A stretch of DNA of 10,025 nt from Bacteroidales bacterium UBA3684 (GCA_002372855.1 DFIZ01000018.1:1-10025); one strand, 5' to 3'. Shown: positions 1 to 7,630, counted from the first letter of the stretch. Program-made: numbers and translations. Notes: generated by a model not told the origin, from the letters alone.

Positions 1-34
1 GTATATAGGAACTATATGTGAAGGGACCTCTTTG

Positions 35-70
35 ACCCCTCTCGGGTGGGGGTCGGAGGGGTGTTTTTTT
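35..70 (+). terminator. Possible intrinsic terminator of an upstream gene
   Basis: A 7-bp stem, ACCCCTC (35-41) with GAGGGGT (56-62), has a 14-nt loop and is followed by G and seven T (64-70). An alternative stem GACCCC (34-39)/GGGGTC (49-54) competes with it. The shape and T-run suit a plus-strand terminator for a gene that ends left of the window, so the operon starting at 114 may begin just after it. The large loop lowers confidence. No convincing promoter was found in 71-113. Confidence 0.45.
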
Positions 71-113
71 GGGGTGGGATACAATAAAATGGTGGTGCGG
101 ACGTTAATTGGAC

Positions 114-1097
114 ATGAAAGTTCTACTGCTTGGCGCTACGGGACTGCTGGGGCACAACGTGCTCCGCCGGCTGCTGGCCGATGGCCATCGGGTGGTGGCG
201 CTTGTGCGCAACAGGCGGGCGCTGATGGTGGAAGGCGAAGGGTGCGAGGTGAGGGAGTGCCGGAACATCGTCGATGTCGAGGTGCTCGGAGCGGCCGCTG
301 CGGGCTGCGAAGCGGTGGTGAACTGTGCGGGGGTGACGGACATGAGCCTGCTGCGCTACGAGGACTACGAAGAGGTCAACGTGCGCTTGCCGGAGATGTT
401 GGTCGATGTGATGAAAGAGCATGGAATCAGGCGTTTGGTGCATGTGTCGACGGTGAATACCCTCAGCTTCGGCGCCACGGCGGTGCCCCTGGATGCGGGG
501 GACGAAGGCAGTTGGCCGTTCAACGCCAGCCTCTATGCGCGGAGCAAGCGGGCGGGAGAGGAGGCGCTGCGCCGGGGCAGGGAGCGCTACGAGGGTTTGG
601 AGTGCGTCGTGATCAATCCGGGGTTCATGCTGGGCCCCTACGATGCTAAACCTTCGTCGGGACGCATGCTGCTGGCGGCCTACCGCAAGCCTGTGATGTT
701 CGCCCCGAAGGGCGGCAAGGCTTTTGTGCATGTGGCCGATGTGGCCGGGGCGGTGGTCGGCGCGCTGACGAAGGGTACGGCGGGGGTGAGATATGTCGCG
801 GTGAACAGCCACGGGCACATGAGCATCCGGCAGCTGTATCGCCTGCAGGCATCGGTGTGCGGCTATAGGCAGTGGCTGCTGGCGGCGCCGGACTGGCTGC
901 TGCTGGCGGCGGGGCGCGCGGGCGACCTGCTGCGGCGCATTGGGGTGAGGACCGAGGTGTCCACGACGAACATCCGGCAGCTGCTGGCCACGGAGCGCTA
1001 CGACAACACGCGGGCCCGCGAGGAGCTGGGAATGGAGGAGACGCCGATAGAGAAGGCTGTGCTCGAGTTTTATGAATGGAAAAATAACAGACTTTGA
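114..1097 (+). CDS. NAD(P)-dependent epimerase/dehydratase, extended SDR family
   Basis: This is a 327-residue extended short-chain dehydrogenase/reductase, probably cytoplasmic, acting on a sugar nucleotide or an alcohol/ketone substrate that cannot be named from sequence. A Rossmann nucleotide-binding motif GATGLLG lies at residues 7-13, right after the first strand (MKVLLL). The active-site region includes VHVSTVNTL (109-117) and the YxxxK pair Y141/K145. The segment VVINPGFMLGPYD (165-177) is typical of the dihydroflavonol-4-reductase/3-beta-HSD-like branch. No signal peptide or membrane helix is evident, although 255-270 is Leu/Ala-rich. The ATG at 114 is preferred over an in-frame TTG at 108, because it puts the first beta strand at the N-terminus as usual for the family. 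The stop lies 1 nt before the next start, so the gene is probably co-transcribed with the envelope genes downstream. The family call is firm; the substrate is unknown. Confidence 0.88.
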   Translation: MKVLLLGATGLLGHNVLRRLLADGHRVVALVRNRRALMVEGEGCEVRECRNIVDVEVLGAAAAGCEAVVNCAGVTDMSLLRYEDYEEVNVRLPEMLVDVMKEHGIRRLVHVSTVNTLSFGATAVPLDAGDEGSWPFNASLYARSKRAGEEALRRGRERYEGLECVVINPGFMLGPYDAKPSSGRMLLAAYRKPVMFAPKGGKAFVHVADVAGAVVGALTKGTAGVRYVAVNSHGHMSIRQLYRLQASVCGYRQWLLAAPDWLLLAAGRAGDLLRRIGVRTEVSTTNIRQLLATERYDNTRAREELGMEETPIEKAVLEFYEWKNNRL

Positions 1098-1098
1098 T

Positions 1099-2109
1099 AT
1101 GAAAAGAATAGCATTGTTTTTTGCTGCCGCGCTGCTGATGGTGGCGTGCAACAACCGTCAGAACGACGCCATTTTGAAGAAGAGTTCGTCGGGCAAGACG
1201 CTCGAGGTGCTGGTGGCTGCCGACAAGGGGCGCCTGTCGAAAACCACGCGCGACGTGATTGATTCTGTCCTGCGCCAGCCGCAGGGATGCCTGCCGCAGC
1301 CCGAGGCGCGGTTCGACGTGGTGAGCGTGCCGGTGTCGTCGCTCCGCAACACGCACATGTTCCAGATGCACCGCAACATCATCATCCTCGAGGTCAAGGA
1401 CGGCAATCCCGACAAGGTGTACATCGACCGCGACAAATGGGCCGAGCCCCAGGTGGTGGTCGACATTGCCGCCTCGAGCGAGGAGTCGCTGCGCGACCTG
1501 CTGTGCAAATACGAGCCGAACATCGTCCAGGCCATCTACGATGCCGAGCACAAGCGCATGCAGAAGGCTTTCTACAACGTCCGCAATGTGGACTTGATGA
1601 ACCGTGTGAAGGAGAAGTTCGGCTTCGAACTGACCTTCAGCGAGGACTTTATGTGGGCCTCGGAGGACGACGGTTTCGCCTGGATACGCAAGGAAACCAA
1701 GGACATCAGCCTCGGCGTGCTGATCAACACCTCACCCTATCGCAGTCAGGACCAGTTCCTGCCCGAGAAGATATATAACCGTCTGGACACCATCATGCGT
1801 CGCCATGTGCCCAGCCCCGGCGAGGACGGCTATATGGGCACCGAAAGGCGTGTGGAGATGGAGAGTATGCAAGTGGACTACGAGGGCTCGCAGTACTGCA
1901 TCCAGACCCACGGCCTGTGGCGCCTGGTGGCAACCACCGACCGCATGGGCGGCCCCTTCGTGTGCTACTCCCTGCTCTCGCCCGACGGCAAGCAGGTTGT
2001 CGACCTCATCGGCTTCGTCTATGCGCCGCGGTTCAACAAGCGCGACTACCTGATGCAGGTGGAAGGCATCTGCGCTTCGCTCAAGTGGATGGAGGGTGAG
2101 AAGAAGTAG
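1099..2109 (+). CDS. DUF4837 family lipoprotein
   Basis: The 336-residue product starts with a lipoprotein signal: MKR, a hydrophobic run (4-15) and a lipobox ending at Cys17 (LMVAC). It is therefore predicted to be lipidated and held in the envelope. The C-terminal part, GLWRLV (272-277), MGGPF (283-287) and GFVYAPRFNKRDYL (305-318), matches what I recall of the Bacteroidota-specific DUF4837 family, whose function is not known. Length is normal for that family. An in-frame ATG at 1072 lies inside the previous gene and would bury the signal peptide; the ATG at 1099 gives a classical lipoprotein N-terminus and lies 1 nt after the upstream stop, suggesting translational coupling. The 3' end overlaps the next gene by 14 nt. 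Its position beside a barrel protein, uppS and bamA suggests an envelope role, but this is inference from context only. Confidence 0.85.
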   Translation: MKRIALFFAAALLMVACNNRQNDAILKKSSSGKTLEVLVAADKGRLSKTTRDVIDSVLRQPQGCLPQPEARFDVVSVPVSSLRNTHMFQMHRNIIILEVKDGNPDKVYIDRDKWAEPQVVVDIAASSEESLRDLLCKYEPNIVQAIYDAEHKRMQKAFYNVRNVDLMNRVKEKFGFELTFSEDFMWASEDDGFAWIRKETKDISLGVLINTSPYRSQDQFLPEKIYNRLDTIMRRHVPSPGEDGYMGTERRVEMESMQVDYEGSQYCIQTHGLWRLVATTDRMGGPFVCYSLLSPDGKQVVDLIGFVYAPRFNKRDYLMQVEGICASLKWMEGEKK

Positions 2110-2965
2110 GTACATAGTGCTGCTTGCCGTGCTGCTGGGTGTGGGGTCCACACTGAGTGCGCAGCGCGAGGACTTCCTGAGCCGCAGCGAGTTGCTGCTG
2201 ATGGGAGGCGGCATGAACTATATCGGCGACCTCAACGAGGAGAGCGCCCTGACCCTTCCGCGTCCGGCGGCGGGTGTGGGTATCCGCTACCGCTTCGACA
2301 ACCGCTGGTCGCTGCGGGTGGAGGTGAGCTATGGCCAAATCGGGGTCGACGAGGACTACAACAAGCTCCGCAACCTGAGTTTCCGTTCGGGCATTCTCGA
2401 GGGTGCCGTGTTGGGCGAGTTCAACTTTGCGCCCTTCGGCCCGGGAGCCACCGAACGGCTCTGGACTCCCTACATCTTCGGCGGCGTGGGCGTGTTCCAC
2501 TTCAATCCGATGGCGCGCTACACCCTTGGCGACGGCGAGGAACACTGGGCCGAACTGCAGCCGCTGTGCACCGAAGGCCAGGGCTCGACGCTCTATCCCG
2601 ACCGGAAGATGTATCAGTTGTACCAGTTCTGCCTGCCTTTCGGGGTGGGCGTCAAGGTGCGGCTCGGCAAGGTCTTCTCGCTGGCGGCGGAATACGGGTT
2701 CAGGAAAACGTGGACCGACTACCTGGACGATGTCAGCAAGACCTATGTGGGCAGCGATTTCCTCATCGCCAACTCGCGCGACGGCGCACTGGCGTCGCAG
2801 CTGGCGGACCGCAGCGGCGAGGTGGAGGAGGGATATGTCAACGCTGTGGGCATCAAGCGCGGCGACGATTCGCTCGACGACTGGTATGCCTATCTGCACA
2901 TCTCGGTGGGCATCAGTTTCGACGCGATGTTCGGTTGGATGAGGTCTAAACGTTGTAGAAACTAA
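2096..2965 (+). CDS. DUF6089 family outer-membrane beta-barrel protein
   Basis: The 289-residue product begins with a Sec signal peptide (MRRSR, then a hydrophobic stretch 7-19, cleavage likely after SA at 22). It continues with alternating amphipathic strands rich in Gly and aromatic residues, e.g. GGGMNYIGDL (37-46), GVGIRYRF (60-67), YIFGGVGVFHF (126-136), PFGVGVKVRL (181-190) and AYLHISVGISF (265-275). This fits a small outer-membrane barrel of the DUF6089 type that commonly precedes uppS/bamA in Bacteroidota. Its role is unknown; service to envelope assembly or type IX secretion is only a guess. The start is a GTG at 2096: the frame is closed by TGA at 2051, no ATG occurs between that stop and the signal peptide, and GTG directly follows GGAGG (2091-2095). 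The 14-nt overlap with the preceding gene suggests coupled translation. Residues 145-175 and 210-262 look like long extracellular loops, making it longer than family members as I recall them. Confidence 0.82.
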   Translation: MRRSRYIVLLAVLLGVGSTLSAQREDFLSRSELLLMGGGMNYIGDLNEESALTLPRPAAGVGIRYRFDNRWSLRVEVSYGQIGVDEDYNKLRNLSFRSGILEGAVLGEFNFAPFGPGATERLWTPYIFGGVGVFHFNPMARYTLGDGEEHWAELQPLCTEGQGSTLYPDRKMYQLYQFCLPFGVGVKVRLGKVFSLAAEYGFRKTWTDYLDDVSKTYVGSDFLIANSRDGALASQLADRSGEVEEGYVNAVGIKRGDDSLDDWYAYLHISVGISFDAMFGWMRSKRCRN

Positions 2966-2977
2966 AGCTTTATACAT

Positions 2978-3715
2978 ATGGCAACAATAGAAGAGATTGA
3001 CAGAACGCGAGTGCCACAGCATGTGGCCATCATCATGGACGGCAACGGCCGCTGGGCAATGAAGCAGCAGCACGAACGCATCTTCGGCCATCACAACGGC
3101 CTGACGGCGGTGCGCAAGGCTGTGGAAGGCGGTGTGCGGCTGGGTATCAAATACATGACGCTCTATACGTTCAGCACCGAGAACTGGAACCGTCCGCAGG
3201 CGGAGGTCGACGGGCTGATGGAGCTGTTGGTCAAGGCCGTGCTCGACGAGACCGAGACCTTGATGACGAACAATGTGCGCCTGAGGATGATCGGCGACCT
3301 GCAGCGACTGCCCGAGCGTTCGCGCACGATGCTGGAGAAGTGCATGGCGGAAACGGCCGGCAACACGGCCATGACGCTTATACTGGCGCTCAGCTACAGC
3401 TCGCGGTGGGAGATAGCCCAGGCCCTGAAGCGGATATGCGCCGAGCGGCTCGACCCCGCGACGGTGGACGAGGAAACCCTGCGCCGCTACCTCTGCACAA
3501 GCGAGTATCCCGACCCGGACCTCCTTATTCGCACCGGCGGCGAACTGCGCATAAGCAATTTCCTGTTGTGGCAGATGGCATACACGGAATTCTATTTCAC
3601 GGATATCCTATGGCCTGATTTCCAGCAGGAAGACCTCTGCGATGCGGTGCTTGAATACCAGCGTCGCCAGCGTCGTTTCGGCAAGACCGAGGCACAAATA
3701 GAAGCAGGGGAATAA
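2978..3715 (+). CDS. uppS: Isoprenyl transferase (undecaprenyl diphosphate synthase)
   Basis: This is a cytoplasmic cis-prenyltransferase that extends farnesyl diphosphate with isopentenyl diphosphate to undecaprenyl diphosphate, the precursor of the lipid carrier for peptidoglycan, O-antigen and capsule precursors. The 245-residue length is normal. Family signatures are complete: HVAIIMDGNGRWA (15-27) with catalytic Asp21 (E. coli Asp26), GHHNG (37-41), FSTENWNR (65-72), SYSSRWEI (139-146), and RTGGELRISNFLLWQ (185-199) with Arg185, Arg191 and Ser193 corresponding to E. coli Arg194, Arg200 and Ser202. Glu204 in AYTEFYF matches the Mg-binding Glu213. The ATG at 2978 lies 12 nt after the upstream stop, in an AT-rich stretch as usual for the phylum. 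An 80-bp gap separates it from bamA, and this pairing is conserved in Bacteroidota. The assignment is nearly certain. Confidence 0.97.
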   Translation: MATIEEIDRTRVPQHVAIIMDGNGRWAMKQQHERIFGHHNGLTAVRKAVEGGVRLGIKYMTLYTFSTENWNRPQAEVDGLMELLVKAVLDETETLMTNNVRLRMIGDLQRLPERSRTMLEKCMAETAGNTAMTLILALSYSSRWEIAQALKRICAERLDPATVDEETLRRYLCTSEYPDPDLLIRTGGELRISNFLLWQMAYTEFYFTDILWPDFQQEDLCDAVLEYQRRQRRFGKTEAQIEAGE

Positions 3716-3721
3716 AATTTT

Positions 3722-3749
3722 TTTGCAAATTTCGGTACTTAAATATAAT
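3722..3749 (+). promoter_or_regulatory. Candidate internal promoter before bamA
   Basis: The 80-bp uppS-bamA gap (3716-3795) is strikingly AT-rich compared with its GC-rich surroundings and is the longest gap in the operon. It contains TTTGCA (3722-3727) and TATAAT (3744-3749) with a 16-bp spacer. A TAATTTAT (3749-3756) partly matches the Bacteroidota -7 element TAnnTTTG, but its distance from TTTG (23 nt) exceeds the usual 19-21. No hairpin terminator was seen here, so read-through from uppS is expected, with possible extra bamA/ompH expression. The exact element is uncertain. Confidence 0.3.
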
Positions 3750-3795
3750 AATTTATACAGAAGTGAGTTATTATATGGATTAAGTATAAAATTTG

Positions 3796-6327
3796 ATGAA
3801 ACAGAACGCGAAACTACTACTGCTTGCCCTCCTCCTGACGGTGATGCCGTTTGCGGCTCACGCACAGGTGGTTGTGGGCAGCAGCGATGAATACGACTTC
3901 GACTATCTCACTCCCAAGACATACGAAATCGGAGGCATCTCCTTCGAGGGTGCAGATAATTTCGACACCCGAGTGGTGCAGTTGGTGGCCGGCCTGCAGG
4001 TGGGCGACCAGGTGCGCATACCCGGCGACAAGATTTCGGGTGCCATCGAAAACCTCTGGAAACAGGGTATGTTCGACGATGTGCAGATCCGTGTGAACCG
4101 TATACAGGGCAACCTGGCTTTCCTCACCATAGTGCTCAAAGAGCGTCCCCGCCTGTTGAAGTTCGCCTTCACCGGTGTGAAAAAGGGCGAGGACAAGAAG
4201 CTCCGCGAAGAGATGCAGATCAAGACCGGCGATGTGGTGACAGAGAATATGCTCCGCACCTCGTCGAACAAGATCAAGAGCTATTTCATCGACAAGGGCT
4301 TCACCCGCACCGAGGTGACTCCCACCACGGAGACCGACACCAGCGGACGCCTCATTGTCACCTTCAACGTCAAGCGTGGCAAGAAGGTAAAGATTGATTC
4401 CCTCATCTTCGAAGGCAACCAGGCCTTCTCCGACATCACCCTCCAGGGCAAAATGCAGAAGACCCGCGACGTGAACTTCCGCAAAAAGCTCCGCTTCTGG
4501 AAGAAAGTCTTCTGGAAGAAGAGCCGCTATATGGAGAACGACTTCAACGAGGACCTCGACGGAATCCTTGCTTTCTACAACGAGCAGGGCTACCGCGATG
4601 CCCGCATCGTGAAAGACACCGTGTGGGAAGTGCCCGAAGCCGAACTGAAAGACAAGGAACAGGCACGCCTGAAGGTGAAGGTCCAACTCCACGAAGGCAG
4701 CAAGTTCTACTTCCGCAACATCACCTTCACGGGCAACACCGTCTATTCCGACGAGGTGCTGCGCCGCTCGCTGCGCATCAGCAAGGGCGACCCCTACAAC
4801 AAGAGCCTCCTCGAGGAGAACCTGAAGTATAACCCTTCGGGCACCGACGTCTCCTCGCTCTACATGGATAACGGCTACCTCTTCTTCCGCGCGGTGCCCG
4901 TGGAAGTTGCCGTGGAAAACGACAGCATCGACATCGAGGTGCGCATCATCGAGGGCACGCAGGCCCGTATCCGCAACGTCTCGATCGAGGGCAACACCAT
5001 CACCAACGACAAAGTCATCATGCGCGAGCTGCATACGCGTCCCGGCGACCTCTTCAGCCGCGAAGCCCTGATACGCAGCCATCGCGAACTGCTGAACCTC
5101 AAGTTCTTCGAGGAGCAGTCGGTGAACCCCGAACCGCGTCCCAACCCGAAGGACGGCACGGTGGACATCGTCTACCATGTGAAGGAAGGCTCCACCAGCC
5201 AGCTCAACCTTCAGGGCGGCTACGGTTCCGGCATGTTCATCGGCCAGATCGGAATCCAGCTCAACAACTTCAGCGTCCGCAACATCTTCAACAAGGATGC
5301 CTGGGTGCCTCTGCCTGCGGGCGACGGCCAGAAGCTTTCGATCAACGCCACCACCAACGGCAGCTCCTACTACTCCATCAGCGCGGGCTTCACCGAGCCG
5401 TGGCTCGGCGGCCGCCGTGCACAGTCGCTCACCGGCCAGGTGTACCACAACTACCTCAGCAACGGTCTCTGGGTGCGCAAGAACGACGAAAACTTCTACA
5501 GCCTGCAAATCACCGGTGCCGGTGTGAGCTTCTCCAAGCGCTTGAAGTGGCCCGACGACTACTTCATCGTCTCTCACGGCATCACCTACAAGCATTATAT
5601 CCTCAACAACTACAGCTCCCTGGCCTCGGGCCTCTTCGCCGACGGCTCGGCCAACGACATCTCCTACGCCTTCACCATCTCGCGCAACTCCTTCGACTCG
5701 CCCTTCTACACCCGCAGCGGCTCCGAGGTGTCGCTCAGCGCCTACCTCACTCCGCCCTTCTCGCTGCTCAGCGGCAAGGATTACTCTACCGCCACGCCCG
5801 AAGAGAAGTACCGCTGGGTGGAGTACTATAAGATTAATTTCCGCGGCTCCTGGTTCCTCAACCTGGTGGGCGACGTCGTGCTGAGCACGCGTTTCCGTTT
5901 CGGATGGATGAGCTACTACAACAAGGACATCGGCCTGGCTCCCTTCGGGCGCTACTACCTGGGAGGCGACGGCCTCTCGTCGTGGGTGCTCGACGGCCGC
6001 GAGGTCATCCCCCTGCGAGGCTACGAGAACAACTCGCTGACTCCCGACGGCGGCGGCTCGGTGTTCGACCGTTTCACCATCGAGCTTCGCCAGCCCATCG
6101 TCGAGAGCGGCAGCGCCACCGTGTGGGTCCTCGGATTCCTCGAAGGCGGCAACTGTTGGAGCGACATCTCGCAGTTCCAGCCCTTCAAGATGTACAACTC
6201 CGCCGGTCTCGGTGTGCGCCTCTACCTGCCCATGCTGGGCCTTATCGGCGTCGACTGGGGCTACGGCTTCGACGGCTACACCGGCGGCAGCCAGTTCCAC
6301 TTCTCCATCGGTCAAAGTCTCGACTAA
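3796..6327 (+). CDS. bamA: Outer-membrane protein assembly factor BamA (Omp85)
   Basis: BamA is the essential core of the BAM complex, which folds and inserts beta-barrel proteins into the outer membrane. The 843-residue product has a signal peptide (cleavage likely after AHA, residue 23). Five POTRA domains follow, at roughly 43-118, 119-196, 197-301, 302-387 and 388-466; several contain the typical I/V-x-G-N turn (FEGNQAF 205-211, FTGNTVY 311-317, IEGNTIT 397-403). The 16-strand Omp85 barrel starts at GGYGSGMFIGQIG (474-486). The loop-6 signature of the superfamily is RGY at 741-743. The ATG at 3796 is preferred over an in-frame TTG at 3793. The C-terminus FHFSIGQSLD ends with Leu-Asp rather than an aromatic residue. 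POTRA3 has a strongly basic insertion (229-244). The gene ends 6 nt before ompH, consistent with joint expression of chaperone and insertase. Confidence 0.96.
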   Translation: MKQNAKLLLLALLLTVMPFAAHAQVVVGSSDEYDFDYLTPKTYEIGGISFEGADNFDTRVVQLVAGLQVGDQVRIPGDKISGAIENLWKQGMFDDVQIRVNRIQGNLAFLTIVLKERPRLLKFAFTGVKKGEDKKLREEMQIKTGDVVTENMLRTSSNKIKSYFIDKGFTRTEVTPTTETDTSGRLIVTFNVKRGKKVKIDSLIFEGNQAFSDITLQGKMQKTRDVNFRKKLRFWKKVFWKKSRYMENDFNEDLDGILAFYNEQGYRDARIVKDTVWEVPEAELKDKEQARLKVKVQLHEGSKFYFRNITFTGNTVYSDEVLRRSLRISKGDPYNKSLLEENLKYNPSGTDVSSLYMDNGYLFFRAVPVEVAVENDSIDIEVRIIEGTQARIRNVSIEGNTITNDKVIMRELHTRPGDLFSREALIRSHRELLNLKFFEEQSVNPEPRPNPKDGTVDIVYHVKEGSTSQLNLQGGYGSGMFIGQIGIQLNNFSVRNIFNKDAWVPLPAGDGQKLSINATTNGSSYYSISAGFTEPWLGGRRAQSLTGQVYHNYLSNGLWVRKNDENFYSLQITGAGVSFSKRLKWPDDYFIVSHGITYKHYILNNYSSLASGLFADGSANDISYAFTISRNSFDSPFYTRSGSEVSLSAYLTPPFSLLSGKDYSTATPEEKYRWVEYYKINFRGSWFLNLVGDVVLSTRFRFGWMSYYNKDIGLAPFGRYYLGGDGLSSWVLDGREVIPLRGYENNSLTPDGGGSVFDRFTIELRQPIVESGSATVWVLGFLEGGNCWSDISQFQPFKMYNSAGLGVRLYLPMLGLIGVDWGYGFDGYTGGSQFHFSIGQSLD

Positions 6328-6333
6328 CAAGAT

Positions 6334-6975
6334 ATGAAAACCAAGATACTCATCCTCCTCTCAGCCCTGGTGCTTGCAGCCATGCCTGCCGTGGCGCAGC
6401 AGAAGTATGCCTGCGTCAACACCGACTATGTGCTGCGCAGCATCCCCGACTATTCCAACGCCCAGAAGCGCATCGACAAGTATGTCGAGGACTGGACTGC
6501 CGAGCTCGCCGAGAAACAGGCGGAAGTCGAAACCCTCCGCTCCGAATACGAGCAGGAGAGCTATCTGCTGCCCGAGAACCTGAAGAAGCGCCGCCAGGAG
6601 GAAATCAAGGCCAAAGAACAGGAAGTGCGCGCGCTACAGCAGCAGCGTTTCGGCCCCGGCGGCGACCTCGACAAGAAACGCGCCGAGCTGCTGAAGCCTG
6701 TCCAGGACCGTGTCTGGGCCGCCATCGAGCGCATAGCGCAGGAGAAGAACTACGGCTTCGTCTTCGACCGCGCCGGCAGCCCCGCAGTGCTCTACGCCAA
6801 CAAGAAATTCGACATCAGCGACGATGTCCTCGAATCACTCGGCTACAAGCCCGGAGCTTCCGCGGCACCCCCCGAGGCCGACAACGGGAAGAAAAAACCC
6901 ACCAACCCCGAGATGCGGCAGCGCGACAACGATCGCAAGTCCGTCAACACGAAGGGTCGCGAACTTAGAAAATAA
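6334..6975 (+). CDS. OmpH/Skp-family periplasmic chaperone with basic C-terminal tail
   Basis: This is an OmpH/Skp-like chaperone, predicted to bind unfolded outer-membrane proteins in the periplasm and hand them to BamA. The 213-residue product has a signal peptide (cleavage after AVA, residue 21) and a first body strand KYACVNTDYVL (24-34). A long Lys/Glu/Arg-rich helical hairpin (about 41-135) forms the coiled-coil arms, and the body closes with NYGFVFDRAGSPAVLYANKKFDIS (139-162). This is the standard OmpH domain. Unlike its neighbour it carries a roughly 40-residue low-complexity tail (174-213) rich in Pro, Lys, Arg, Asp and Asn, with no recognised domain. The ATG at 6334 lies 6 nt after the bamA stop and gives a clean signal peptide. 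The family call is firm; the tail function is unknown. Confidence 0.92.
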   Translation: MKTKILILLSALVLAAMPAVAQQKYACVNTDYVLRSIPDYSNAQKRIDKYVEDWTAELAEKQAEVETLRSEYEQESYLLPENLKKRRQEEIKAKEQEVRALQQQRFGPGGDLDKKRAELLKPVQDRVWAAIERIAQEKNYGFVFDRAGSPAVLYANKKFDISDDVLESLGYKPGASAAPPEADNGKKKPTNPEMRQRDNDRKSVNTKGRELRK

Positions 6976-7001
6976 TAACGAAACTAATAAAAACACAACA
7001 G

Positions 7002-7514
7002 ATGAAAAAAGCTTTAATCGCAATTGTCGCTTGCCTCTTCGTCTTCGGTGGCAGCGCCATGGGCCAGCAGAAAATCAAGCTCGGCCACATCAATTCCAAC
7101 GACCTGATGCAGATCATGCCCGGCCGCGACTCGGCCCAGACCGTGCTCCAGTCCGAAGTGACCGGTCTCGAGGAGCAGCTCAAATCCATGCAGGCCGAAA
7201 TGGAAAAACGCTACAACGAGTACATGGAGAAACAGGCCGGCTGGACCGAGCTCATCCGCAACACCAAGCAGCGCGAGCTGCAGGACATGAGCACCCGCAT
7301 CCAGGAGTTCCAGGAGAACGCCCAGAAGACCCTCCAGCAGCGTGAGCAGGATCTGCTCAAACCCATCATCGACCGCGCCAAGAAGGCCATCAGCGATGTG
7401 GCTGCCGAGGGCGGCTACACCTACATCCTCGATTCCGGCACCGCCGCCGTCCTCTACTCGCAGGACAGCGACGACATCATGCCCATGGTCAAGAAGAAAC
7501 TGGGCCTGAAGTAA
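7002..7514 (+). CDS. OmpH/Skp-family periplasmic chaperone
   Basis: This is the second OmpH/Skp-like chaperone, 170 residues, close to the normal family size. A Sec signal peptide (MKK, hydrophobic 4-16) is followed by a cleavage site around SAMG/QQ (18-23). The body strand KLGHINSNDLMQIMPGRDSA (26-45) leads into a coiled-coil arm region (about 45-130) rich in Gln and Glu. The closing body segment YTYILDSGTAAVLYSQDSDDI (139-159) is a good match to the family. Cys11 in IVAC resembles a lipobox but sits too early for a normal lipoprotein signal. The ATG at 7002 is 26 nt after the preceding stop in an A-rich leader. It is the last gene before a strong terminator. Paired ompH genes after bamA are common in Bacteroidota and probably form mixed or specialised trimers; which clients each serves is unknown. 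Confidence 0.94.
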   Translation: MKKALIAIVACLFVFGGSAMGQQKIKLGHINSNDLMQIMPGRDSAQTVLQSEVTGLEEQLKSMQAEMEKRYNEYMEKQAGWTELIRNTKQRELQDMSTRIQEFQENAQKTLQQREQDLLKPIIDRAKKAISDVAAEGGYTYILDSGTAAVLYSQDSDDIMPMVKKKLGLK

Positions 7515-7540
7515 CCCCTATTCAGACCGCTGAAACATTG

Positions 7541-7579
7541 AGCTGGAGAGTGGCGAAAAGCCACTCTCCGGCTCTTTTT
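7541..7579 (+). terminator. Strong intrinsic terminator of the bamA-ompH operon
   Basis: A 14-bp stem pairs 7541-7554 with 7560-7573 (core GGAGAGTGGC/GCCACTCTCC, one G-U pair near the base) around a GAAAA loop, followed by C and five T (7575-7579). It starts 26 nt after the last ompH stop. The opposite strand has no T-run after the stem, so it acts on plus-strand transcription only. Confidence 0.92.
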
Positions 7580-7590
7580 GTTTGACAAAA

Positions 7591-7612
7591 AGTCGCTTTT
7601 GTACAAACGACT
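7591..7612. other. Small imperfect palindrome in the spacer
   Basis: AGTCG (7591-7595) and CGACT (7608-7612) flank the 10-bp palindrome TTTGTACAAA (7598-7607). It could be a protein-binding site or a weak hairpin. No gene starts nearby, and a TTGACA at 7582-7587 has no -10 partner at the right distance, so no role is assigned. Confidence 0.3.
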
Positions 7613-7630
7613 GATTCTCAAAGGTGATGT

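Noticed and set aside
108..113. TTG start for the SDR gene, two codons upstream
   Set aside because: ATG at 114 places the nucleotide-binding strand at the N-terminus as usual; TTG is weaker and adds nothing.
32..649. Plus-strand open frame overlapping the SDR gene in another frame
   Set aside because: The product is Gly/Arg/Ala-rich with no family features, while the overlapping SDR frame has complete motifs.
1072..1098. ATG start for the DUF4837 gene inside the SDR gene
   Set aside because: It would put nine polar residues before the lipoprotein signal; ATG at 1099 gives a standard signal with Cys17.
3793..3795. TTG start for bamA, one codon upstream
   Set aside because: The next codon is ATG (3796), a better start with the same signal peptide.
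3817..6330. 837-codon open frame antisense to bamA
   Set aside because: It lies in the register created by strong GC bias at codon third positions, has a low-complexity His/Val/Glu/Ala-rich product without domains, and opposes an unmistakable BamA. Similar long antisense frames occur under other genes here.
7032..7034. Lipobox at Cys11 of the second OmpH protein
   Set aside because: IVAC fits the pattern, but the preceding hydrophobic stretch is too short and the signal continues to a Sec cleavage site near residue 20.
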